Assembly: GCA_937910255.1 (NCBI GenBank) | Contig: CALEOQ010000271.1 | Location: forward strand, 1-18,276 | Source of the DNA: an uncultured Caulobacteraceae bacterium | Lineage (GTDB): Bacteria > Pseudomonadota > Alphaproteobacteria > Caulobacterales > Caulobacteraceae | Length of the DNA stretch: 18,276 nucleotides | Direction of reading: 5' to 3' | In this document: piece after piece, positions 1-5,812 of the stretch | Position numbering within the stretch: the stretch's first letter is position 1 | Layout: each line of letters starts with the position of its first letter | Position numbers and translations under genes: made by a program | Notes under the pieces: generated by a model | The model's input: only the letters and a program-made list of their open reading frames with translations | Told to the model about the DNA's origin: nothing | The model's database searches: none

Positions 1-125
1 CCTCTTCGCAGCTGTCTGCTATTCTATCTTTTTCGCGCCTTGTCTTTTTTTTTTTTTTTTTCAAGCAGAAGACGGCATACGAGATTACGACGTGACTGGA
101 GTTCAGACGTGTGCTCTTCCGATCT
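1..125. other. Illumina adapter and homopolymer artefact at contig end
   Basis: This is not genomic sequence. Positions 62-85 match the Illumina P7 flow-cell oligo (it begins CAAGCAGAAGACGGCATACG). Positions 86-91 (TACGAC) sit exactly where a 6-nt index belongs. Positions 92-125 match the TruSeq read-2 primer strand, ending in GCTCTTCCGATCT. A T-run fills 45-61, and 1-44 is unassignable. Read on the minus strand this is a read running out of the hemN insert, through the adapter, into poly-A, then noise. Translation of the junction gives the well-known contaminant peptide RSEEHTSELQS on one strand and RRHTRLRRDWSSDVCSSDL on the other. Confidence 0.98.
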
Positions 126-602
126 GTCCCCCGACAGGACGGCGGGGTCCAGCTCGGCGGCGATCTCGGCGTCGGGCGCGACCGTAAAGGTCTGCCGAAG
201 GCCGGCGAAGATGATGTCCAGCTCCTCGACGCTCAGCATATTGGGCGAGCCGCCGCCCAGGTGAATGTCGCCCACCGTCAGTCGCGTCGGCAAGGCCTGC
301 GCCAGGGTGGCGAGCTCGCGCATCAACAGGGTGACATAGTCGCCGATCGGCTCGCGCCGGGTCACCGCCCGGGTGTTGCAGCCACAGTACCAGCACAGCC
401 GTGCGCAGAACGGGATGTGCATATAGACCGACACCGGGTCGCCCGGCGGCAGGGCGGCGAGCCAGCCGCGATAGGTCGCCTCATCCACCTCAGGCGTGAA
501 CTGCACCGCGGTGGGATAGCTGGTGTAGCGGGGGGCGCGGCCGTCGTACCTGGCGATCAGATGGGCGTCGGCAGGGGCGTGGGGGTTGTAGAGCACGGTC
601 AT
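126..602 (-). CDS. hemN: Oxygen-independent coproporphyrinogen III dehydrogenase HemN (partial, 3' end lost)
   Basis: Radical-SAM enzyme of heme synthesis that oxidatively decarboxylates coproporphyrinogen III to protoporphyrinogen IX without O2, in the cytosol. Only the N-terminal 159 residues are present; the family is usually about 450 residues. Visible marks are the HemN N-terminal pattern RAPRYTSYPTA (residues 23-33), the radical-SAM cluster motif C66-x3-C70-x2-C73 followed by C75, and the GGGSPN loop (116-121) that contacts SAM. The true genomic reading frame stops at residue D159, where the adapter begins; codons beyond that are contamination. The start ATG at 602 has only a weak Shine-Dalgarno, but the N-terminus matches the family. 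An FNR-type box is centred 42 bp upstream, so induction at low oxygen by the neighbouring FixK-type regulator is likely. Confidence 0.95.
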
Positions 603-637
603 GGGGATGAGCCTGCTGAAGGACCGCCGCCCGGGCC

Positions 638-651
638 CTGACCCAGGTCAA
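638..651 (-). promoter_or_regulatory. FNR/FixK box upstream of hemN
   Basis: On the minus strand the sequence reads TTGAC CTGG GTCAG, two five-base half-sites separated by four bases. That is the FNR/FixK architecture, with a single mismatch in the second half-site (GTCAG for GTCAA). It is centred about 42 bp before the hemN start codon. The same element in perfect form occurs at 1635-1648. Confidence 0.75.
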
Positions 652-677
652 AGGCGGCGCCGGCGTGAGGGAAAAGA

Positions 678-705
678 GGAGCCCACCCTGGGAAGGGCGG
701 GCTCC
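678..705 (-). terminator. Rho-independent terminator, minus strand
   Basis: GGAGCCC (678-684) pairs with GGGCTCC (699-705), and CCCT (686-689) pairs with AGGG (694-697), with one A/C mismatch between them and a four-base loop. On the minus strand the stem is followed directly by TCTTTTCC (from 677 downward), a short U-rich tail. It lies 190 bp beyond the stop of the fixK-like gene and before the hemN promoter box. It therefore ends either a long fixK 3' UTR or a separate small RNA. Confidence 0.6.
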
Positions 706-895
706 AGGCGACAGACGGTGGAAGAAGATCGCCGGCGCGGCTCTGCGGGGTCCCGATATCGTACGGGGGCAGGGGGATAGCCGCGCCGGCGGGCGCTGAA
801 GCTGGAGGCCGGGGCCGAGGCGAGGGTCGTCCGGTCCACAGGCTCCTATCTCGACGAACCGTTCGGCGGCCTGGGCTGAGCCGCAGAACGGGGAT
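706..895 (-). other. Gene-free stretch with a 12-bp perfect inverted repeat; possible structured RNA
   Basis: No convincing coding frame exists between the fixK-like stop and the terminator at 678-705; the only minus frame is short and arginine-rich. A perfect 12-bp inverted repeat (GCCGGCGCGGCT at 731-742, AGCCGCGCCGGC at 779-790) would form a long stem. On the minus strand its loop is C-rich (CCCCCTGCCCCC). With the terminator just downstream, this could be a small RNA or a structured fixK 3' UTR. Promoter evidence for an independent RNA was not found. Confidence 0.35.
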
Positions 896-1540
896 CTATT
901 CGGCGAGACGTTCCAGCGCGTCCCAACGCTTCACGCGGAAGCGACGGCAGCCGTCGAACTCGACCACCGAGGCGCCCTGGAGCTGGGTCAGCATCCGCGA
1001 GACGGTTTCGATGGTCAGTCCGAGATAGTCGGCCATGTCCTGGCGGCCCATGGGCAGGGAGATCTGCTCGCCCCCCTCACGCTCGGCCAGGTCCATGAGG
1101 AAGGAGGCGACCTTTTCGCAGGCGGTCTTGCGGCCCAGCACCAGGAGATGCTCCTGGGTGCGCTCCAGCTCGCGGCGGGTGGCCTCCCAGATGGCGCGGT
1201 CCACGGCCTCGTCGCCGGCGAAGGCCTTGAGCGCGCTGCGCTTGACCACCAGCAGGAGACTGTCGCTGAGCGCCTCGGCGGAAAACCGGTGGATCTCGCC
1301 GGTCTCCAGCCCCACCAGATCGCCTGGATAGTAGAAGCTGCCCACCTGCCGGCGCCCATCGCTCAGCAGGCGCGTGGTGCGCACCGCGCCGGAGACGACA
1401 AGATAGGTCAGGTCGGCCTCCTCATCCTGGCAGAAGATCTCTTCGTCCTTGGCGAAGTTCATCCTCAGGCCCAGCCGCTCCATCACTTCAGACAGAGCGG
1501 TGATGCCGACGGGGGCGGAGGGCGCGTAGGCGAGGGTCAT
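896..1540 (-). CDS. fixK: Crp/Fnr-family transcriptional regulator, FixK type
   Basis: Predicted DNA-binding activator of microaerobic genes, 214 residues from the ATG at 1540. This start is preceded by AAGGA at good spacing and gives MTLAYAPSAP; an in-frame ATG at 1609 would start inside the regulatory palindrome and is rejected. A cyclic-nucleotide-type beta-roll spans about residues 28-110, followed by a long dimerisation helix and a helix-turn-helix (about 163-188). The recognition helix reads IETVSR; its E, S and R are the FNR residues that read TTGAT/TTGAC half-sites. The N-terminal cysteine cluster of true FNR is absent (cysteines only at about 37, 141 and 198), so oxygen is probably not sensed directly, as in FixK. 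A palindrome matching a proposed FixJ site is centred 78 bp upstream, which fits FixLJ control. The symbol rests on motif and context, not on alignment. Confidence 0.85.
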   Translation of the reverse strand: MTLAYAPSAPVGITALSEVMERLGLRMNFAKDEEIFCQDEEADLTYLVVSGAVRTTRLLSDGRRQVGSFYYPGDLVGLETGEIHRFSAEALSDSLLLVVKRSALKAFAGDEAVDRAIWEATRRELERTQEHLLVLGRKTACEKVASFLMDLAEREGGEQISLPMGRQDMADYLGLTIETVSRMLTQLQGASVVEFDGCRRFRVKRWDALERLAE

Positions 1541-1608
1541 GGCGGGGTTCCTTGAGCCGTTGACCCATAGTCGCGCCGGACCCCGCTTCGTGAAATCTGG
1601 GGGCTTCA

Positions 1609-1628
1609 CCTAAGTAGTCCTACGGAGG
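1609..1628 (-). promoter_or_regulatory. Palindrome upstream of fixK, proposed FixJ site
   Basis: CCTAAGTAGTCCTACGGAGG shows dyad symmetry: 14 of 20 positions match its own reverse complement. It matches the element at 5743-5762 at 16 of 20 positions. Its centre is 78 bp from the fixK ATG. The TAAGTAG core resembles the FixJ-binding motif I recall from Sinorhizobium; assignment to FixJ is inference. Confidence 0.6.
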
Positions 1629-1634
1629 CCCGCC

Positions 1635-1648
1635 TTGACCCTGGTCAA
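1635..1648 (+). promoter_or_regulatory. Perfect FNR/FixK box
   Basis: TTGAC CCTG GTCAA has perfectly symmetric half-sites with four-base spacing. It lies between the divergent fixK and oxidoreductase genes, centred 52 bp before the oxidoreductase ATG and about 100 bp before the fixK ATG. It could activate the former and autoregulate the latter. Confidence 0.85.
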
Positions 1649-1693
1649 GGCCAGAGGCTGCGCCAGAGCGAAGGTGGGCGCAGGGAGACGCCC

Positions 1694-2296
1694 ATGACCG
1701 CCAAAGCCAAGACGCCGCGCCATATCCTCCTGATCAACGGCCATCCCGACCCCCGGCCGGACCGCCTCTGTTCGGCCCTGGCTGGTGCCTATGGCGAGGG
1801 GGCGAGCGCCGCCGGCCACACGGTCCGGCGGGTGGATGTCGGCGCGCTGGATCTGGCGCCGATCAGCTCTCAGGCTGACTTCATGGCCGAGGCGAGCCCC
1901 GTCGTCGCCGAGCTGCAGCAGGCCCTGCGCGACTGCGACCACCTGGTGCTGATCTATCCGCTCTGGCTTGGCGCGCCGCCGGCCGCTTTCAAGGCGTTTC
2001 TGGAGCAGGTGTTCCGCTATGGGGTGGCGCTGTCGGCGCCCGGGACCGGGAAGGGCCTGAAGGGCTTGCTGGCCGGCCGGTCCGCGCGGGTCATCGTCAC
2101 CATGGGCATGCCGGCCTTCGTCTTCCGACTGGTCTTCTTCGCCCACGGGCTGAAGTGCGTGAGCCGGGGCGTCCTTTGGGTTTCCGGCTTTGGGCCCATC
2201 CGGGAGACGGCATTCGGACCGGCCGAGGGCCGCGATCCTCGCCAAAGGCTGCAGTGGCTGGCGCGAATGCGCCGCCTAGGCGCGGCTGCAGCCTAA
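1694..2296 (+). CDS. Flavodoxin-fold NAD(P)H oxidoreductase (NAD(P)H:quinone reductase-like)
   Basis: Likely a cytosolic FMN/FAD-dependent two-electron reductase of quinones or related acceptors, 200 residues. It has the family's opening HILLINGHPDPRPD (about residues 9-22), where the flavin phosphate binds, and the PLWLGAPPAAFKAFLEQVFRYG segment (about 92-113) typical of the flavodoxin_2/NQO group. The glycine-methionine region VTMGMPAF (about 135-142) also fits. The start has a CAGGGAGA Shine-Dalgarno. A perfect FNR/FixK box is centred 52 bp upstream, so the enzyme is probably induced at low oxygen. It is convergent with fixT, and the two stop codons share the bases CTAA. The true substrate is unknown. 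Confidence 0.85.
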   Translation: MTAKAKTPRHILLINGHPDPRPDRLCSALAGAYGEGASAAGHTVRRVDVGALDLAPISSQADFMAEASPVVAELQQALRDCDHLVLIYPLWLGAPPAAFKAFLEQVFRYGVALSAPGTGKGLKGLLAGRSARVIVTMGMPAFVFRLVFFAHGLKCVSRGVLWVSGFGPIRETAFGPAEGRDPRQRLQWLARMRRLGAAAA

Positions 2297-2679
2297 TCGA
2301 GCGGCAGGGGGAGGATTTCGTGGATGCGCGCCAGGAGGAGGTCGCCCAGGAGCGGCTTTTCCACCAGCGCGGCCTGGAGGCGGGCCGCCTGTTCGCGCAC
2401 GCTGGCCTTCGGATGGCTGGTGATCAGGATCGCCGGCAGGGCCACGCCCCGCGCGCGCAGGGTTTCCAGGGCGTCCAGGCCCGTGCCGGTCTCCAACCGA
2501 TAGTCCAGGACGAGGCAGGCGTCATGATCGGGCAGGGTCTGCGCCGTCAGCTGGTCGCCGGTCTCGCAGGACAGGACCTGATAGCCGTCGATCTCCAGGG
2601 AAAAGGTCAGGGCCTGGCGCAGGGCCGCATCGTCGTCCAACAGGATGACCATAGGGGCTGTAGGGCTGACGGCGGGCAT
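2293..2679 (-). CDS. fixT: Single-domain receiver protein, FixT-like
   Basis: A stand-alone response-regulator receiver domain of 128 residues with no output domain. The full catalytic set is present: acidic D15-D16-D17, phospho-acceptor D59, T87 and K108. In Caulobacter, FixT is a receiver-domain protein that inhibits the FixL kinase, is expressed under FixK control and binds an Fe-S cluster. Position directly downstream of fixLJ and an FNR-like box upstream support that identity here. Two cysteines, C38 and C55, are present; whether they match reported cluster ligands was not checked. The start ATG at 2679 lacks a clear Shine-Dalgarno, and an alternative ATG at 2652 would still keep the acidic residues. 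A chemotaxis-type receiver is the alternative. Confidence 0.8.
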   Translation of the reverse strand: MPAVSPTAPMVILLDDDAALRQALTFSLEIDGYQVLSCETGDQLTAQTLPDHDACLVLDYRLETGTGLDALETLRARGVALPAILITSHPKASVREQAARLQAALVEKPLLGDLLLARIHEILPLPLD

Positions 2680-2700
2680 GATGGACGTGAACCAGTTGGG

Positions 2701-2733
2701 CGAGGCGCCGATTCATCTCGGTTCGACGCCTCG
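2701..2733 (-). other. Hairpin in the fixJ-fixT intergenic gap
   Basis: CGAGGCG (2701-2707) pairs with CGCCTCG (2727-2733), and CCGA (2708-2711) pairs with TCGG (2718-2721). There is no U-run after it on either strand, so a plain terminator is unlikely. It would lie in the fixT leader, just downstream of the FNR-like box, and might attenuate or process a fixLJ-fixT transcript. Confidence 0.4.
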
Positions 2734-2739
2734 CTTGCC

Positions 2740-2753
2740 TTGATTCATCGCAA
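2740..2753 (-). promoter_or_regulatory. FNR/FixK-like box upstream of fixT
   Basis: On the minus strand it reads TTGCG ATGA ATCAA: one perfect half-site (ATCAA) and one degenerate half-site, with the correct four-base spacing. It is centred 67 bp before the fixT ATG, in line with FixK-dependent fixT expression known in Caulobacter. Confidence 0.55.
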
Positions 2754-2760
2754 GGACGCC

Positions 2761-3363
2761 TCAGGGGCGGACCAGCAGCACCATGCGGATCAGCTCCGAC
2801 AGGCCGCGCGCGCCGGTCTTGGACATGACATTGGCGCGATAGACCTCGACCGTGCGCGGGCTGATGCCCAGCTCATGGGCGATCACCTTGTTCAGCTTGC
2901 CGTCCACAACGCCCGCCAGCACCTCATGCTCGCGCGGGGAAAGGCTGTCGAGAATCGCCCGAATCCGCTCTCGCTCGGGGTCCTGGCTTTCGCCAGCCCC
3001 AATCTCCTGGGCCGAACGGATGGCCGAGAGCAGGCTTTCGTCGTCGAAGGGCTTTTCCAGGAAATCGACGACGCCCGCCTTCATCGCCTCCACGGCCAGG
3101 GGGACATCGCCGTGGCCGGTGATCATGATCACCGGATGAGGCGCGCCTCTGGCCTTCAGCCGCCGCACAAGCTCCAGGCCGGTCATCTCGGGCATCCGGA
3201 TGTCGGTGACGATCACGCCGGCCGGCGCGCTATCGAGCGCCTCAAGAAACTGCAGCGCCGAGTCGTAGGTCACGGGGCTGAGGCCGGCGGTGTCCAACAG
3301 GAAGGCCAGGGACTGACGCATGGCCTCGTCGTCGTCGATCACATGCACCACAGACTCAGTCAT
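2761..3363 (-). CDS. fixJ: Two-component response regulator FixJ
   Basis: Transcription activator phosphorylated by FixL under low oxygen, 200 residues. A receiver domain (about 1-120) has D10-D11-D12, phospho-acceptor D54 (TDIRMPEMTG), T82 and K104. A LuxR/NarL helix-turn-helix (about 135-195) contains LSPREHEVLAGVV, then NKVIAHELGISPRTVEVYR. The ATG at 3363 lies inside the fixL 3' end (8-nt overlap, ATGACTGA), so translation is probably coupled. A longer frame extends upstream but would be an out-of-frame read of fixL, and the domain begins exactly at MTESVVHVIDDD. It likely binds the two palindromes at 1609-1628 and 5743-5762. Confidence 0.95.
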   Translation of the reverse strand: MTESVVHVIDDDEAMRQSLAFLLDTAGLSPVTYDSALQFLEALDSAPAGVIVTDIRMPEMTGLELVRRLKARGAPHPVIMITGHGDVPLAVEAMKAGVVDFLEKPFDDESLLSAIRSAQEIGAGESQDPERERIRAILDSLSPREHEVLAGVVDGKLNKVIAHELGISPRTVEVYRANVMSKTGARGLSELIRMVLLVRP

Positions 3364-4846
3364 CGTTCTCCAACTCCTCACGCCGCACTGCGCGAAGGGT
3401 GAACCGGAACACCGTGCCACCGTCGGGATTGGGCTCAGCCCAGATCCGCCCCCCGTGCGCCTCCACGATCGTTCGTGAGATCGAGAGGCCCACACCCATA
3501 CCTTGCGGCTTGGTGGTGACGAAAGGCTGGAAGAGCTGATCGGCCATCGCGTCGGCGATGCCGGGCCCTGTGTCGCTGACGATCACGGCCACCATCTCGT
3601 CCTCCGCCGGCCGGGTGGCGACGGTAAGCTCCCGCCGCGGCGAGGCCTCCATGGCGTCGATGGCGTTGCGCATCAGGTTGAGAACCACCTGCTGCACCTG
3701 CACCTTGTCGGCGAGGACGAGGTCGAGGGTGTGGTCAAGGTCGAAGCGCAGGCGCACGCCCCGCTCCTTGGCGCCGATCATGGCCAGGGCGCCGGCCTCC
3801 TCGAGCAGTTGCGGCAGGTTCTCGATCCGGCGGTCGGCTTCGCCCTTGGAGACGAAGTCCCGCAGGCGCCGGATGATCTGGCCGGCGCGCAGGGCCTGGT
3901 CGGCGGCGTTGGAGAGCGCCCCCTTGATCTTGGCGCGGTCGGGCTCGGGCGCGTCCAGCAGGCGCTCGGAGCCCTTCACATAGTTGGCGATGGCCGAGAG
4001 CGGCTGGTTCAGCTCATGGGCCAGCGCCGAGGCCATTTCGCCCAGGGCCGTGAGGCGCGAGACATGCACCAGTTCGGACTGCAGGTCCTGCACCCGCCGC
4101 TCGGTGCTCTGGTGTTCGGTGAGATCGCGGACAAAGCCGGTGAAGAAGCGGTTGCCGCCGGTCTCCATCTCACCCACGGCCAGCTCCATGGGGAAGGTCG
4201 AGCCATCCTTGCGTTCGCCCACCACCACCCGGCCAATGCCAATGATACGCCGCTCGCCGGTCTGCATGTAGCGCCCGAGATAGGCGTCGTGCTGCTCGCG
4301 ATAGGGGCTGGGCATCAGGGCCGAGACGTTGCGCCCGATGGCCTCGTCGGCCCGCCATCCGAACAGCCGCTCGGCCGCCACGCTGAAGGCGCCCATGACG
4401 CCCTGATGATCGATGACGATCATGGCGTCGGGCACCGTCTCCAGAATGGAGCGCAGCCGCGCCTCGCTCTCGGCCAGATGCATGATCGCCGCGCCGCCTT
4501 GGGCGGTTCGGCGCTGATGGATGTGGCCGGCCACGCCGATACATAGCCCAGCGATCAGATAGAGGGCGCTCTCCAGGAGGTTGCCGGGATCGGCGAACAG
4601 GCGTGCGCCGCTCAGGCCCGCGACGATCGCCAGGCCGCCGAGGGTGGCCAGACTGGCTGCGCTGAAGCCCCCGGCGAGCCCCCCGACGACGGCCGCGGGC
4701 AGGAAGATCAGATAGAGGGTTCGATCCTGCGTCAGGGGCTGGGCGAGCAGATAGGCCGCCGCCGAGACCGCCAGGGCGCCCGCCGTCCAGGCATAGGCTT
4801 GCCAGGCCGCTTTGCCGTGCTGACGTTCCTGGATGAACCAAGGCAT
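3356..4846 (-). CDS. fixL: Oxygen-sensing heme PAS histidine kinase FixL
   Basis: Membrane histidine kinase that autophosphorylates when O2 leaves its PAS heme and passes the phosphate to FixJ. Starting at MPWFIQERQH (ATG 4846) gives 496 residues. About four hydrophobic segments fill residues 15-110, then comes the PAS domain. It contains PYREQHDAYLGRY with the heme-ligand His (about H186), and 20 residues later the distal Arg of GIGRVV (about R206); this spacing matches Bradyrhizobium FixL H200 and R220. Kinase motifs follow: H-box ALAHELNQP (His about 277), N-box NLMRNAIDAM, G1 DTGPGI, G2 GMGVGLS. The second position before the IIGIGR tract is Arg-Arg, where Bradyrhizobium has His214. An upstream in-frame ATG at 4906 is possible, but its extra 20 codons have lower third-position GC and would leave only 30 bp to the divergent gene. 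Confidence 0.93.
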   Translation of the reverse strand: MPWFIQERQHGKAAWQAYAWTAGALAVSAAAYLLAQPLTQDRTLYLIFLPAAVVGGLAGGFSAASLATLGGLAIVAGLSGARLFADPGNLLESALYLIAGLCIGVAGHIHQRRTAQGGAAIMHLAESEARLRSILETVPDAMIVIDHQGVMGAFSVAAERLFGWRADEAIGRNVSALMPSPYREQHDAYLGRYMQTGERRIIGIGRVVVGERKDGSTFPMELAVGEMETGGNRFFTGFVRDLTEHQSTERRVQDLQSELVHVSRLTALGEMASALAHELNQPLSAIANYVKGSERLLDAPEPDRAKIKGALSNAADQALRAGQIIRRLRDFVSKGEADRRIENLPQLLEEAGALAMIGAKERGVRLRFDLDHTLDLVLADKVQVQQVVLNLMRNAIDAMEASPRRELTVATRPAEDEMVAVIVSDTGPGIADAMADQLFQPFVTTKPQGMGVGLSISRTIVEAHGGRIWAEPNPDGGTVFRFTLRAVRREELENDD

Positions 4847-4936
4847 GAGGAGATGCGGTAGAAGGGCGGCCAGGCCTTGGCAAGCCGCACGTGGCGCCGC
4901 GCTCATCTGTTTGGGCTGCAGGAAAGAGGGCCGTTC

Positions 4937-5560
4937 ATGACGCTATCACCGGTCCTGCAGTTCCTGATCGCGGCGACGCTCATCGAGCTGACGCCTGGAC
5001 CGAACATGGGGTACCTGGCCCTGGTCTCGGCCCGCCGCGGCCTGGGGGCGGGGCTGCTGACGGTGGTCGGGGTGACCCTGGGCCTTGCGGCGCATCTGAT
5101 CGCCGCCGCCGTCGGCCTGTCGCAAATGGCCGTCGGCCAGCCGGTGCTTTACCAGGCCCTGAGATGGGGCGGGGTGGCCTATCTTCTCTGGCTGGCCTTC
5201 GACGCCTGGCGCAGCCGGACGACGCCGACTGAGCTCGATCACGCCGGCCAGGGCGATTGGCGCGACGTCCGTCGCGGCTTCCTGACCAATGTCCTCAATC
5301 CCAAGGCCCTGATCTTCTATCTGACGGTGATCCCGAGCTTTGTTCCAGCCGATGCCACCAGTGGGCCGCGGGCCGTCCTGACCCTCGGCGTCCTTCACCT
5401 GGCGGTGTCGGTGGCCGTCCACCTCGGCCTGGTCGCCCTGGGGGCCAGGGCCTATGGCTGGGTCGCCCAGGCTGGCCGCGTGCGCCGGGTGCAGGGCGCC
5501 TTCGCCATCGGCCTTGTGGCCGTGGCGGCCTGGGTGGCCTGGAGCACGCGCGGCGCCTGA
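4937..5560 (+). CDS. LysE/RhtB-family amino-acid exporter
   Basis: Inner-membrane efflux protein of 207 residues, likely exporting an amino acid or homoserine-lactone-like metabolite driven by the proton gradient. Marks are the family N-terminal motif IELTPGPNMGYLAL (about residues 16-29), the mid-protein GFLTNVLNPKALIFYL motif (about 114-129), and about six hydrophobic helices. The ATG at 4937 follows AGGAAAGAGGG at ideal spacing; the frame is open further upstream but has no better start. It is divergent from fixL and shares a short promoter gap. The substrate cannot be told from sequence, and no FNR or FixJ-like site was seen before it. Confidence 0.88.
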   Translation: MTLSPVLQFLIAATLIELTPGPNMGYLALVSARRGLGAGLLTVVGVTLGLAAHLIAAAVGLSQMAVGQPVLYQALRWGGVAYLLWLAFDAWRSRTTPTELDHAGQGDWRDVRRGFLTNVLNPKALIFYLTVIPSFVPADATSGPRAVLTLGVLHLAVSVAVHLGLVALGARAYGWVAQAGRVRRVQGAFAIGLVAVAAWVAWSTRGA

Positions 5561-5567
5561 GACGGCC

Positions 5568-5672
5568 TCAATGCTTGCGCATGTTGGACCAGGTGCTGAC
5601 GCCCAGCAGGGTCACGCCAAAGGCGCCAAAGGTGGCCAGGACCAGGGCCAGGTAGAAATCGTGGACAGTCAT
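5568..5672 (-). CDS. 34-residue single-pass membrane microprotein under a FixJ-like site
   Basis: A short gene easily missed by gene callers. The ATG at 5672 is preceded by AGAGGAG six bases away, the strongest Shine-Dalgarno in the cluster, and a TGA closes the frame at 5568. The peptide begins MTVHDFYLALVLATFGAFGV and ends in WSNMRKH. It has one hydrophobic helix (about residues 6-26) and a basic C-terminus, which by the positive-inside rule would lie in the cytoplasm. Third codon positions are strongly GC-biased, as in its neighbours. A 20-bp palindrome nearly identical to that before fixK is centred 80 bp upstream. Size and context resemble accessory peptides of membrane oxidases or kinases, but I do not recognise the family. 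Confidence 0.72.
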   Translation of the reverse strand: MTVHDFYLALVLATFGAFGVTLLGVSTWSNMRKH

Positions 5673-5742
5673 GGAGTGCTCCTCTCGTCTTGCGACGGAG
5701 AAGATTGGCCCAGCGTGCTCGTCCGAACATTCCGGTCCGGCG

Positions 5743-5762
5743 CCTAGGTAGCATTACGGAGG
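5743..5762 (-). promoter_or_regulatory. Second copy of the proposed FixJ palindrome
   Basis: CCTAGGTAGCATTACGGAGG matches the fixK-upstream palindrome (1609-1628) at 16 of 20 positions. It is centred 80 bp before the microprotein ATG (minus strand) and 60 bp before the cytochrome ATG (plus strand), so it could serve either or both. Confidence 0.6.
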
Positions 5763-5812
5763 CGCGCGCAGGGCCAGAGGCTGGCTAGGATCGGGCCAGC
5801 GAGAGGTACGCC

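Noticed and set aside
40..264. Plus-strand open frame starting in the poly-T run
   Set aside because: Its first half is translated adapter (the familiar RRHTRLRRDWSSDVCSSDL contaminant) and the remainder is antisense to hemN.
648..839. 63-codon minus-strand frame between fixK and hemN
   Set aside because: Arg/Ser/Pro-rich, no ribosome site, and it runs through the terminator hairpin at 678-705.
2155..3402. 415-codon plus-strand open frame across fixT and fixJ
   Set aside because: It is antisense to two strongly recognised genes. Its composition (Gln, His, Arg, Gly-rich with no domain) is what GC-rich antisense frames give.
4847..4906. Longer fixL with ATG at 4906
   Set aside because: The 20 extra codons have reduced third-position GC, no ribosome site, and would leave almost no promoter space to the divergent exporter. 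It was kept only as an alternative.
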